The notes under the pieces are model-generated. The model did not search any database, was not told the origin of the DNA, and saw only the letters and a list, made by a program, of their open reading frames with translations. A stretch of 64,000 nt of DNA from Phoebastria nigripes (lineage: Eukaryota > Chordata > Aves > Procellariiformes > Diomedeidae), in assembly GCA_035582835.1 (NCBI GenBank), contig JAYKAV010002788.1, forward strand, positions 3,177,405 to 3,241,404. Direction: 5' to 3'. Below are positions 53,206 to 64,000 of this stretch, one piece after another. The first letter of the stretch is position 1, and the number at the start of each line of letters is the position of its first letter. The translations under genes and the position numbers were made by a program.

Positions 53206-55354
53206 CTTTGAAAAAAATGAAAAAAAGCTAAAATTTAGCATTATCACTGAGTATCGACGTCTCAAAGATTAAATAGATCAGAATACTACATGTTACCTTC
53301 AGAGTCATAACACTCCATCACCAGAACGACTACATCTTAAACGGATACAGTTAGAGAACAAGAGATTTTTCCTTGGCTTATCCTCCTTTATTATCTCAAA
53401 CATTTACACTGTTTTTACAACACGCTGAAGAAGGAAAAAGGAAAACTTGTATAGCTTCAGGCTTCCCCCAGCTTTTTCATATTTCAGAAATTTATCTATC
53501 ACTGCCTTGAAAGAGACAAAACTAAGGCATGTAATTTCTATCAATACAGAGAAAAATATCTCTTGCACAGAAGTTTAGAAACTTGCCAAACCCATTTTTG
53601 CAGCTTCTGTCAGCTTTTGGAGACTACATTAGAGATCATCTGGAGTGTTTGCTCCACAATGCCAAATTTTACTTCTCTCCTGCACAGCAAGTTCTTTCAA
53701 AATCGCAGTCAGTGGGATTCCTCACAGTGGTCGGTACAACCCTCAGCTGTAAATCTTTGCATGATTGGACCCCAAGGTAATCAGTGCATTACATTAAGTG
53801 TCAAGTCTATAATCAGCCTCTCAGAATGCACCTGCAAACAATGCAAACCTATTTTGTCTTGCATGTTCCTGCATAAGGGCATGCACACTTGCAAGGCCAA
53901 TTGCATTTTTCTGTGTCCATCTCTAGAGACAAGTGCGTGCATTTCCACGTAAAGGGTACAGATGCATTCCAATATCTTGTTTAAAAAAAATACTCTGGTC
54001 TCAAACAAAGGATGTTTTTGAAGCCTGATTTCCCATCGTAATCTTGCAAAGCAAATAGGTCCATGCCACATACAAAACATGCATCACAAGTCTGGTTTAA
54101 GCATGATTAATCACACAATTATGATTCTCCATGCACAGTTGTTTAACAAGTGTGTAGAACAAGAGGTTCCCATCTCTTCTGCAGGACCATCAGAAGACAT
54201 GCATGCTTTACTCCCTCTCTATGGGCTGAAGAACACACTGAAAAAGCAAAATAAAACCCTGGCACTAAAATAAATGGTATTAATACTTAAACAAAATAGA
54301 CATAATGACAGTGTAACTGTATTTCTGTAATAACAAAATAGATCAAAGAGACACCCATATTATGAGATGCTAGGCCATCACTGTGTATGTGCCTTACAAT
54401 CATTATAGATTGCTGTGGCTCGAACTGACCACACTTCCCAGCAGCTCTGAAGTCGCCTTCTTTTACTAAGAGCTGCATCTTTCTGAGAGCTGTATGCAAT
54501 AGAAATTTCTGAGTGGCTGGTCAAAATTTAGGAAACATTCCATGATAAACATAGGTTATTCTCAGAACCTCCTTGGAAATCCCACGTACATCTGCCTACT
54601 TGGTACCGAGGAAACAGAAACAAGATCTCTCTGATCCCACCAAACCTGGGTGATTGCATGAACACGGTATCGTTCCTAAGCTAAACATAACCAAACCTGG
54701 CTTCTACCACCTGCCCTCAATATCCTGTGTCAACACAGAATGCATTCACCTAAAAACTCATCTCATAATTTAATCAAGTAAAACAAAACTGGGGCATGAA
54801 TTTCAGTCTCACGTATTAAACAAATAACCTGCCATACGCACTTTTCATTTTAAAAGTTCTTAATTTGCAAAAAGATGGGACTGGCTCGACTACAGTAAAA
54901 CTGCAATGATCTGGTCATCTTTTTAATTTTCCAGGTGAAAAAAGAAATCTTGGGTATATTGGTTTTGTTCCGATTCAAAATGAAAATAAAAACTGAAGCC
55001 TACAAATTTTCCTTGAAGAAGCGGTCACGTTTTCCACCCTGTACTATCTAAAAATACTCTTGGAACAGAAAAATTTTAAACACCCCTATTGAAGCCAAAG
55101 GGTACGCTTGCTGCATCAACAAGAGTCAGACCACAGCCAAAGCAGTGTGAAAGGCTACAAGAATCAAGCAAGAAAAAGAAAGGGTGTCACAACAACAACA
55201 GTCAAACTCAAGCTCAAAGAAAGGAGTGTGCACAAGACAGAAAAGTGAAGAGGATATTCATCTGACCCTGAAGAATGGCACTGCTCTCAGACCTGTGCAA
55301 AGAGAAGAGTTACAGATATAATCACCCAAAGAACAGGAACACTTTCATAAAAGT

Positions 55355-55434
55355 ATTTTTTTTTTAATATATATATAAAATATATAATTTACATATAAAA
55401 ATATATTATATATACATTATATAGGAAAAAAAAA
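55355..55434. repeat. Near-pure A+T block
   Basis: T10 followed by alternating TA with short A runs, then a nine-base A run. Only two C and two G are seen in about 80 bases. The TA alternation is self-complementary and could extrude a cruciform. It is in intron 4. Confidence 0.88.
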
Positions 55435-56407
55435 TAAGCAGACTATGTATTTCAAGGATGCTTTAGTGACTCAATTTCTACGACACCAAAGACAACACCA
55501 CCTCTAAAGCCAAAATCATTATTACAAATTAATGCATAGAGCAAACACATCTTAATGACAAAATGCAGAATGTTGTATCCTAATCTTTAAGGAATGGTAA
55601 AACAGCTTCTTAGGGCCTCAGAAGGTAGAAGGAAACAGCTCTGAGGGAGTGCAGTTTGTTTTAAACCTGCCTCATTACTAAATACAATAAACAGAGGCTA
55701 AAAATACCGTTAAAAGTCTCAAATTTCGCAGTAAATCCTATTATCTGTACTGATTTAATCTAATTTTCATGTATATCAAAAATTACACCCAAATGTATTG
55801 ACTAGCACACTGCAGCCTTCATATGTACAAGCTGCCAGAAAACAAAAGGTTTTTCTTCTTTCATTTGTGCTATTGCATTTAAGAATAGCTTCCAATACCC
55901 ATGGAGAATCCTCTTACTTCTAACAACAGTAACCAGTAGCATAGCTGAAGAAAGACCTAGAAATAGAGACAACTTTTTCTTCCTAAGCTAACTACCTCCC
56001 TTGGGTCACCCAACACATCTCACATTCCCCCACTCTTTGAAGTTGTTATCCCTTCAAGAGAAGGCTGAGAATTTATTTTTGTGACTTTGTACAGTGCTGA
56101 GCACATTACTGCCACCTAACAAGTGATGCATGAAAGGAAGCTCCCAAAGATCTATGCATATTAAAAAAGAATCTGTTTTTACTTTATATTTAAATATCCT
56201 TTATGCCTGAAAAGGAGCATCAGAATTAACCCCACAGGGAACCGTTGCTCAAACTGCCTTGCTGTTGTATGCTCAAGCTGCCATGTCAAGGATTCAATCC
56301 CATTCCCACTCAACATCAGTGAAAAAAGTTCCATTTAATTCACCAGTTCATCATGATCGATGTTTTTCAGGGCAATTCTGAAAGAATTGTAGAAAGAAAA
56401 AAAAAAA

Positions 56408-56424
56408 GGGGAGGTGGGGGGGGG
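56408..56424 (+). repeat. G-rich stretch near exon 4
   Basis: GGGG A GG T then nine G, preceded by an A-rich run. It sits about 137 bases past the exon 4 donor in transcript order. On the RNA it is C-rich. Confidence 0.85.
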
Positions 56425-56560
56425 ATTTTCATAAACAAGCGCCATATTGATATGTTAGAAGGTCCTTAAAACTCTTTATTAAAATTATTCATAAATTGTA
56501 TTCTACATTTTGAGAAAAACAGAAGCGTTATTTTACATAATAAGGAATCAACAAACTTAC

Positions 56561-56711
56561 CGATGATCAGCAGCCCAGCGCAATGCTGCTTGAAGTTGGG
56601 TAACGAACCTATCCAAAAAACTGCTAATTGAAGGATGCCTTGAAGGAAGCTGAAATTTTAAACAATTTTTCTCTTTCTCCAGTTCTTCCAGTTTCCGTCT
56701 AAATTTATCAG
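56561..56711 (-). CDS. DISC1: DISC1 exon 4 (about human residues 373-423)
   Basis: On the minus strand the intron ends TTTCTAG at 56712 and the exon starts CTGATAAATTT. It ends ...GATCATCG before donor GTAAGT (56560 downward). The first two bases complete a split codon, 49 codons follow, and two bases are left for the next exon. The reading begins DKFRRKLEELEKEK and contains FQLPSR, identical to human, then QAAL. Human has AETLQQRLEDLEQEK at the same place, so the charged coiled-coil heptads are kept although residues drift. It lies at the start of the central coiled-coil part of the protein. Exon 3, which should lie upstream, was not found between here and 64000. Identity rests on this alignment and on exact phase match to exon 5. 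Confidence 0.9.
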
Positions 56712-59700
56712 CTAGAAATTAAATAAAATTAAAAAAAAGTTACTTAACAGTGACAAAAAGGTTCCATTTTACCTGAAGAAGAAAAAAGGTCGATCAACAA
56801 AAAGTAAAATCCACCTCACTGACAGTTCTTCCCCTTTTGATAAAATATATATAGGTCTGTTTTGCTCAAGGATGAATTACTAAGACTACAATGGAAAACA
56901 TCAGATAACCAGGATGCTAAGCTACTTTCTTCTATGACAAGGACAAAACTGCAGGCTTCCCAGCACTTTCACAGAGTTTTAATTTGGTAAGGCTCCAAAG
57001 AATTGGCTCAGAGTTATCATCTGTGCTCTTTTCCTAGAGTAACAGCTTTGAATTCAATTCTAAGAAAACTCCTACTCTTCACTGCTGCAGTTTTAAAACA
57101 ATCTTAGATGGCAGTTATACATTTAAAGCCTGACCTTTTAAAAAATTGCATTGTTATTAGGTCAAGAACTGAAGAATCACATGTGATATCTCAGCAATAC
57201 ATTTCAGCAGAAAATGCACGTGCAATTATAGCAATTAAACAATTATCTCATTCCAGGCTCTCCTGAATTATGCTTACTTTATCATCTAACAAAAAGATTT
57301 ACTTTCAACTTTAAATAAAAATAACAGTGGTCCTTAAGAGAGTGCTTTGACTTTACCATAACTCTATAAATTTCTTAGAGTAAACACTTCTCTAAATAAG
57401 TTAGTTCTTACTTTGTTTTCTTTCCCTGTGTAGAAAACAAAGGAACACAGTTCCAATTACAAATTATTATTTCTGGTACATATATTCTCTATAGTGCCAG
57501 TATACTAGCAAAATCACATACATGACAGATAACAAGCCTGGCTGGTGCAAGCCAGAACACCTTTGATGATACATTAGTCAAATCAGAGAGTTTTGAGCTA
57601 GCCCACAAATGGAAAACCTTTACAGTTCAGTACTTTCCTCATGACCTCGCTGCCTACAATTTTGCATGATTAGCATTCCTTCCCTTCTAACATTTTCTAT
57701 ACAACACGTTACTATCAGAAAAACATCATCTGTGCATGCTTTTTACTGCTTATTTTCTTTCTTTATCCTCAAAGGGGTTTTAAGAAGAGGGGTTGTTTAC
57801 ATTTGCTGGTTTAGTGAAATGATCCATTTTTACAATGATCTATCATTAGTATTGATCTCCCTTCTGCTTCTGTGCCAATAGGGTAGAATAAAGACACAGA
57901 ATGTACTAACGAGACTAGATCTTCTCCCTAGGCCAGCAGACTGTTCCAGGGTAGTTAAACTCATGTTGTTGTTGATATTAGGGTGCAAAATGCTGCCAGA
58001 AGGCTCTAGCTGAAATGACCACCACCCAAGTTACTGCAGGGTCCAGGCCTTGCCCCAACAACCACATGTACACGTGTGCATACTCTTCCTGCAAAGGAGA
58101 AAAACCTTTTCAGCAGTGGAGGTGAACCACATCTGCAGTCTGTTTCTCAGGGACCACAGCTGAACAGATTCGTCCTATCTGATCACCACAAGGAAACTAG
58201 AATTTGGGCCCAGATGAGACTTCTGAGCCCATACTTTGACCAGAAAAACATACCAGCATTCATATTTCATGTGGAATTTCAAACACNGCCATCAAAAATA
58301 CCACTGTTACAAACAGAAAAGTAAGAGTTGGACTGTGACCAATGACCACAGAACACCAAAACATGTGGAAACACCTCCTTTTACTCAACCATTCACCATT
58401 GGGCTTCCTGTGTTACCCCAGCGGGAGTTGTGGCAACGCTCTACAACCATTCAATGATGTTGTCATTGTTCTTCGACATAATTGTGCTCACGCTATGTTT
58501 GTGTGTCCAGTTGTTTCATCGTTCTACTCCTACCCATCCTGGCCCTAGAAACAGGCTATTCTGAGAAGGAAAACAGATGAGGGGATCCATGTGCCAATTC
58601 ATTCTCTCTCTCATTAATTCTTGGCTGCATCCTGCTTTATATATTCCAGTCTACACAGAATTCAATTAGTTTCTACTAACAGACGTTTCTAAATAATTTG
58701 TTTCACTGGCATTTTATAAGTACTATTGCTGGCCATATCTGCTCATCATCTCTCAGGACTAAATGATGGTTTCCCCTCTCAGCATTGCAGTTAGGGGTTA
58801 CGTCTCAAGAGACTCCACCACCGCTGAGCTGAACACTGCAGCACTCGGCTTTTAGGCTCCTCTGCTGGAAAGGAGACCCCTTGGCTTGACCTGGCTGATG
58901 TCTCCAGTACATGGAGAGACCAAGGCACCTCAGTGCCAGCTGCAGAGCAGGGAACCATGCAAATAAGGCTTATCTCGGTCCAGCTTTCAGTGCTGCAGCT
59001 CAAGAGAGATCTGGATCAAGCAGAAGTAATGGAAATGATCACTAGTCCAACAAATAGGACACGTGAAAAAGACAGCAATAAGCAGGGTTCCTTGATCTAT
59101 TGGAGATAAAGACTGAGGGGTGTAACTTCCAGTACTATTACATAGCAGGAAGCTGCAAAGAAAGCAGTAATACAATGCTCTTCACCTCTCCTCAGAACTT
59201 GAGTCCTCAGTAACAAACCTGAGTTGCAGCAAAGGAGATGAGGAAAAACATTAGAGATAGTAAAGCACTAACTGCTTGGAATGGCCAGGAAACCTCCACC
59301 AGTGCTGGATTTCAGGTCAGACAAACAACTCTCAGGAATAGCTGTGTCGCAGTTTTTAAGGTCGAGGCCAGCAAGATCAAATGTGTTCTCCTGAGATCCC
59401 TTCCCACCATATTTTCTAGGATTTTCCAGCCAAGAAGCAGACACAGAAGGCCTTCGCTATTCATAAGCCATCAGACTCAAGGACACCACTTTCTTTTACC
59501 TTCATTTTAGTCTTTTAAGCATGTTATTTCAACACAGAAGAGACCTTCACAGGATCCCAGAGCTCACTGATGGACTGAGACACTGAAAGAAACCACGCTC
59601 ACTCAGATATCTCCATCACACACAAAGGCTTAATACTTTGTTCCTCTGACCCATACTTCACCTCAAAATAAGTCATTTAACACACAGCTTACATGCAAAA

Positions 59701-60830
59701 AGCAATCCCCCCATTTGATGAAGTTCTTAAATGAAGGAACTTTAATGTATTCAATACATACTGTTTTACAGACAAGCATTTGGAATAAGGCTTACGTCTC
59801 TTTACCAGCCTTTTATTTCACTGTACACGAAGCCTCTACTTCAGTGCAAAAGTAAACCCTTAAATTACCCTCCATCCTAACCTGTTACTCCCTGGTGCAC
59901 TTCAGACATCCCACTCAATTTAAAGCCAACCCAGGGTACAGGCCTGGAAGATGCTGACTAACTGCTGTTCTCAATTAAACAGACAGCAGCTGGAGAACTG
60001 CATTGTCTCCAAAGATCATGTTTTGTAATAGCTTTGAGCAAAGGAAGCAACTTCCATAATTTTAAATTGACCATATGAGAACATCTGGCTACCTCTCTAT
60101 TTTTTTACATATTCTGATGTTGGTTTTATTCCCTTGAAGAGAAGGTTCACTTTATCAGAACTATTTATCATCATCTAAAAAAACATTTAAGAAAATCATC
60201 ACAGTGAGGGTAGAATCTCATTTGCTACATACTGCATATATTTATGTTTATTTATGTCTGTTCTTTGCTGATAGGTGGGAAAACATTCAATCGTGCTATT
60301 CAACAAATTGCTGGACATTAAGGAAATGTTTCTTCACCTAGTTCAACTAGAGAAGGCCATTTGATCCTGCCCCACAATCCTGTAAAGAACTCCCTTCGCC
60401 CTCTTTCCCTCACTTACCCCAAAAATCTGAAGGATCTAAACCAGGATTTGTGCAGGGTTTACATGCGTAAATCACACATTGCAGCCCTAAAATCTTTTTC
60501 TTACCTGCTGGATACTTCCACAGCCAGGTAACCTCCCCAGCATTCACTTTCTTAAAAACTTAAAGCTTCCAGGACGAATGAAGCATTTTTGCATACTCAC
60601 CATCAAAGATATTGTTACCTATTTTGTAAGAACTAAAGTCATCCTAGGTTCAAATCCAAAGACCCCTCTTCTAGCAGTCTGTCTCCAACCACACACAGCA
60701 GCAGGCCTTTAGAGAAGACACTAAGAACCAGAGTGCAAAGTGCCCCTTTACCTTGATACTGCTCCTGAACCTCTAATGTTTGTCAGCTGAAAGACTACCT
60801 GAGCAAGACACTACTCCTAGATCAGGAAAA

Positions 60831-60846
60831 GGGGGGGGGGGGGGGG
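60831..60846 (+). repeat. G16 homopolymer
   Basis: Sixteen G, followed by TTGGGG. It is the third long G run in the window. Confidence 0.88.
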
Positions 60847-61026
60847 TTGGGGATCACCAACAGGTGGACATCTATCCACCAGAAACTTCTCTTTTCTCAG
60901 GCTATCTATGCTTTTGGTCTCCAAAATATACTATGACAGAGAATTTCAAAATGGAGTTATGAATTACATAAACACATACCCCATTTGTTAATTTTAAACC
61001 TAAAGTCTGATGATCTTATTAGGTGG

Positions 61027-61090
61027 TTTTTTTTTTTTATTTTGTTTTTTTTTGTTTTTGTTTTTTGTTTTGTTTTGTTTTGTTTTTTTT
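61027..61090 (+). repeat. T/G low-complexity tract
   Basis: T runs punctuated by single G and a TTTTG pentamer repeat. In composition it is the reverse complement of the A/C tracts at 24770 and 49914. Confidence 0.9.
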
Positions 61091-63939
61091 TACTGTAAAT
61101 AAAACAAAACATTCCTTCTTCACTTTCCCTGCACATTAATAACTTGGGCATCATCATGTTCAAATTGCACCACTCATTTTCCAGGACAGAGAGGCTTACA
61201 TTAGCTAAAGCAATGCTACAAAGGCTATAAAGTGAGGAGACTAATGCAGAGCTTGAATACGTGACTGAAATGCAGCTGGAGAACAGACTAGTATGCAAGG
61301 TGTCTACAGCCCAATTACTAGCATTGGCCTCCTGCAAAATTACTTCCCAGAGAACATGCAGACCAATTAATATCCAAATAGGACATGTAAAGACATATAC
61401 TGTGATCAGAAATGAAGGCATTACAAACAACTGGAGGATGCGTGTGCTCTTCATTTAAGGATAAATTAATTAACCATTTAACAGTACCAAACAGATACAC
61501 CATAGAAGATACTCAATTCCTTGCAAGTCCTAACACACTGGATATGTATAAAAGGGAGCTTCAGATTACATTTGGATAGTTGAACAGCCAGCCCTTACGA
61601 TGTGCTGTCTGGTCACTGGTACAGAGCAAAACCTTTTCTATCTTCCATTCAGCCCTGCATATGGAAACCAACAAAATAAACCCAGCACAGAGTCAAACTG
61701 CACACCCAGGCAAGGCTGGCTCCAAGAAGGCATGGGGCTGGGGACAGACACTGGAAGAGCCTGTTGGAGTGACAGGAGCAGCAGCTGTTCCCCAGAGTTA
61801 TGCCTACCCTCCCAACTATGTGGACTAACAGGAGCACATCTGCAGAGCAAAACAGTTCAGCACTGAGCAACCAACATCTGCAGTTCAGAGGGTTTTACTT
61901 CAGCCTAGGTTTAGTGTAGTCCCATGGACCGAAGGCCAGTTAGTAGTTGGAGCCCCTTGGGTACACCGCTAGAGCACATCTTCAGACTTTGTTCCACCTG
62001 AAAGAAAACCAGTCCATGCCCTCCAAGACTGCTCTACAATACAAAGCAAAGTATGGTAAACGGGACAATTGGGAGATTCCCTTCAAAGGCTTGCACACGT
62101 AATCTGAACTAAAATGCTATTTGGGCCAGGGTCCTTGAAATGCTTCCAGCAGTCAGTGGAAAAAGCAGCTCCTGGGAAGGCCAGTAAGCAGAGGCTAAAG
62201 CTTTCCAGACAAGGCTAAAAGCCCCTGGGTACCACAGCCAAACGTTCGTGTTCAGTTCATAAAAGGCTAGAGCATAACGGCTGCTAGAGCAAAACACAGA
62301 TGAAATTACCCCACTTACCCGCACTTAATTTTTTTCCATTCCAACCAAAAAGGCAACTTTGTGAAATTCAGCACTCCAGCTGTGTTCCTGAACTATCAAG
62401 ATGACCTTGAGGAACAGCTGAGCAAATCAAACTCCTGGCTGCTAAACATCCTTTGGAGTCGGAAGCAACTGCTACAGAAATCACCTCAAAGCAGGAGGGC
62501 CAAAATCTGTAGAGTGCCACAATTCCATAATTCTTTGTTTTGTGTGTATTCCTCAGTTATTTGGCACTCTTAGTACAAGTGACAAACCCTTCTAATTCCT
62601 GCTTTACCCTACTGAGATGCTAGATTGATGTTTGCCTCTGATTCTGGTGGTAATTAAAGTTAAAACACTAGTAACCTGAAGAGTACAATAGGTCTCCTGC
62701 ATTCCCAGCCAGACTCAAGGCATCAGAGTAGCCAAAACGCACAGTGATGACCTGATGTCACATTTGATGCCAGAAGCTTCCCCTGCCACAGACATCAGCT
62801 GTCTACTGTCTCTCCACTCCTTCTTCTTTCCTAGCAATGAGAGACCAGTATACAAAAATCGGGTGGGGGAGGAAAGGGAAGGAAACCTGGTACTCAAAAT
62901 AGCCCCTGCAAGAGAAGCAATGGAGAACAGTGTCTGAAGGATTTCTTACAAGGACTGCTCAAGCAGACTCTCTGCCTCCCAGCAAGCTCTGCATTTTCCC
63001 CCCATCAGCCCATACCAGTTACAAGACAGGAAATTGCTGTGTCCTTAAAACATATAGAACATTTCAGAATTTAATGTACCAAATGTCAGTGTTGCAGCAG
63101 AGTTGGGAAGTCTGAAAGCTTTAAAAAATACAAGAACAAACACATTTCAGCTGTTATACTTCTTACAAAAAGAAGCTTGACACATTGGCAGATATTGATT
63201 TTTCCCCCTCTAATTCATATTGAATTTAAGAGCATTCATTTAGGTTTTGAACAAAAAGCTAAATTCTCAGAAGTTTCACTGATGCTTCCCCCAAAGCAGA
63301 ACACCAAGTTTTCCACTTACAGTTTACATCTTAACACTGAGAAGTCTATGCTGTATATGAAACTTCTTCCCAGAAGGGCACTAGTGCAAACCTAGCATAG
63401 ACCTTCAGCATAAATTTTGACCAGTGCCCCTATTTCGTAGAACATACATACCAGCAACACCGCTGACAGATTGCCACTCAGACCTGTAACATTCTCTGTC
63501 TCTTAGTAATAACAGTTAAATGGAGTGGTGATTTATGGGCACAAGCCATAGGACTCAGTGGGTTTTGTGAGGGTGTAGGGACAGCTATACTTTCAACACC
63601 AGCAGGAAGATTAGCAAGCAGCCACAAAGCTAGAAAGGTTCTTCCAGCACGCCTCTGGGAAAGGTTGGGGGGCGAGAGCCCAGTAGGAAATGTCAGAGTC
63701 CTGACTTGGGTGATTAATCTCTTAAGTTACTTGGCCAGCATTAGAAAAATTTTGCTTTCCTATGTTTCCTTCTCATTATCACCTGGCAATGACGTAGGCT
63801 GAACTATCCTCACAGCTGTTCTTTCTGGGCTGAGTTTAAGGCACATCAGCACTATCTGGATAAACCTACATCGCAATTTCCTGTAACATGACTATCCTGC
63901 AAGCAAAGCAGTTATTATTTCCCACTATCATCTCACAGA

Positions 63940-63960
63940 GGAGCCTCCAATGGAGGCTCC
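63940..63960. repeat. Perfect 10-base inverted repeat
   Basis: GGAGCCTCCA and TGGAGGCTCC are perfect complements separated by one A, and CTCCAAT is repeated just beyond. It is a compact hairpin-capable sequence in intron 3, with no known role. Confidence 0.8.
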
Positions 63961-64000
63961 AATCATACCAGGCTCAGACAACAGGAAAAAGAAAAAAAAA

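Larger units (their letters stand above)
53206..56560 (-). other. DISC1 intron 4
   Basis: A 3,355-base intron holding an almost pure A+T block at 55355-55434 and a G-rich stretch at 56408-56424 close to exon 4. Nothing coding is seen. Confidence 0.85.
1..64000 (-). other. DISC1: DISC1 gene, internal part (introns 3-9, exons 4-9)
   Basis: The whole window lies inside one minus-strand transcription unit. Six exons carry consecutive, phase-compatible segments of DISC1, a coiled-coil scaffold protein of centrosome, cytoplasm and mitochondria known to bind NDE1/NDEL1, PDE4, pericentrin-family and other partners. The exon order, lengths (151, 130, 236, 55, 103, 189) and phases agree with the human exon 4-9 structure as I remember it, with no length change in the joined protein. 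The promoter, the long N-terminal exon 2, and the C-terminal exons 10-13 are not visible here. Neither end of the gene can be placed. No premature stop or frameshift is seen in the six exons, so the gene looks intact over this stretch. Confidence 0.93.
56712..64000 (-). other. DISC1 intron 3 (partial)
   Basis: Sequence upstream of exon 4. I looked for exon 3 (human ...LQKLQEDAVENDDYDK) and did not find it, so the intron probably runs past the window end. It contains a G16 run (60831-60846), a T/G-rich tract (61027-61090), and a 10-base inverted repeat at 63940-63960. There is no other recognisable gene. Confidence 0.7.

Noticed and set aside
60751..60790. Possible DISC1 exon 3 ending LEVQEQYQ before GTAAAG
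   Set aside because: In the frame needed to join exon 4 a TGA lies immediately upstream, leaving no room for the expected 20-odd codons.
63452..63483. Possible 32-base minus-strand micro-exon (SEWQSVSGVA) between an acceptor-like and a donor-like sequence
   Set aside because: No similarity to DISC1 exon 3, and such short bracketed motifs occur by chance.
1..64000. CRISPR arrays, operons, prokaryotic promoters, rRNA or functional tRNA genes, endogenous retrovirus
   Set aside because: None seen. The spliced exons and CR1 fragment place this in a vertebrate nuclear genome.

Overview
The window is an AT-rich piece of a vertebrate nuclear genome, most likely from a bird. It contains one recognisable gene, DISC1 (disrupted in schizophrenia 1), on the minus strand, and only an internal part of it. 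The evidence for a sauropsid, probably avian, source is a clear 3' fragment of a CR1 LINE at about 45895-46118, introns much shorter than I recall for human DISC1, and no Alu or L1 that I could see. A crocodilian or turtle source is not excluded. A degraded tRNA-derived SINE-like element near 640-828 fits any sauropsid.

Six coding exons can be placed to the base by GT-AG splice sites, matching phases and similarity to human DISC1 (recalled from memory, not searched). Read in transcript order (high to low coordinate) they are 56561-56711, 53076-53205, 48891-49126, 32988-33042, 28348-28450 and 17513-17701. Their lengths are 151, 130, 236, 55, 103 and 189 bases. All junction phases join, giving one open frame of about 288 codons. 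It aligns without insertions or deletions to human residues about 373-661, which correspond to human exons 4-9. This is the central to C-terminal coiled-coil scaffold of the protein, including the four-leucine zipper that begins at human L607. Exons 1-3 should lie above 64000 and exons 10 onward below 1. I searched by eye and did not find them inside the window.

Everything else is intron: part of intron 9 (1-17512), intron 8 (17702-28347), intron 7 (28451-32987), intron 6 (33043-48890), intron 5 (49127-53075), intron 4 (53206-56560) and part of intron 3 (56712-64000). The introns hold the CR1 and SINE-like fragments, many A/C- or G/T-rich low-complexity tracts (densest in intron 8), G-homopolymers, AT microsatellites, and a few palindromes resembling homeodomain sites. 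An unrecognised plus-strand open frame with a good-looking splice acceptor lies at 14434-14660. I found no tRNA or rRNA gene, CRISPR array, intact transposon or prokaryotic feature, and no convincing new biological system.
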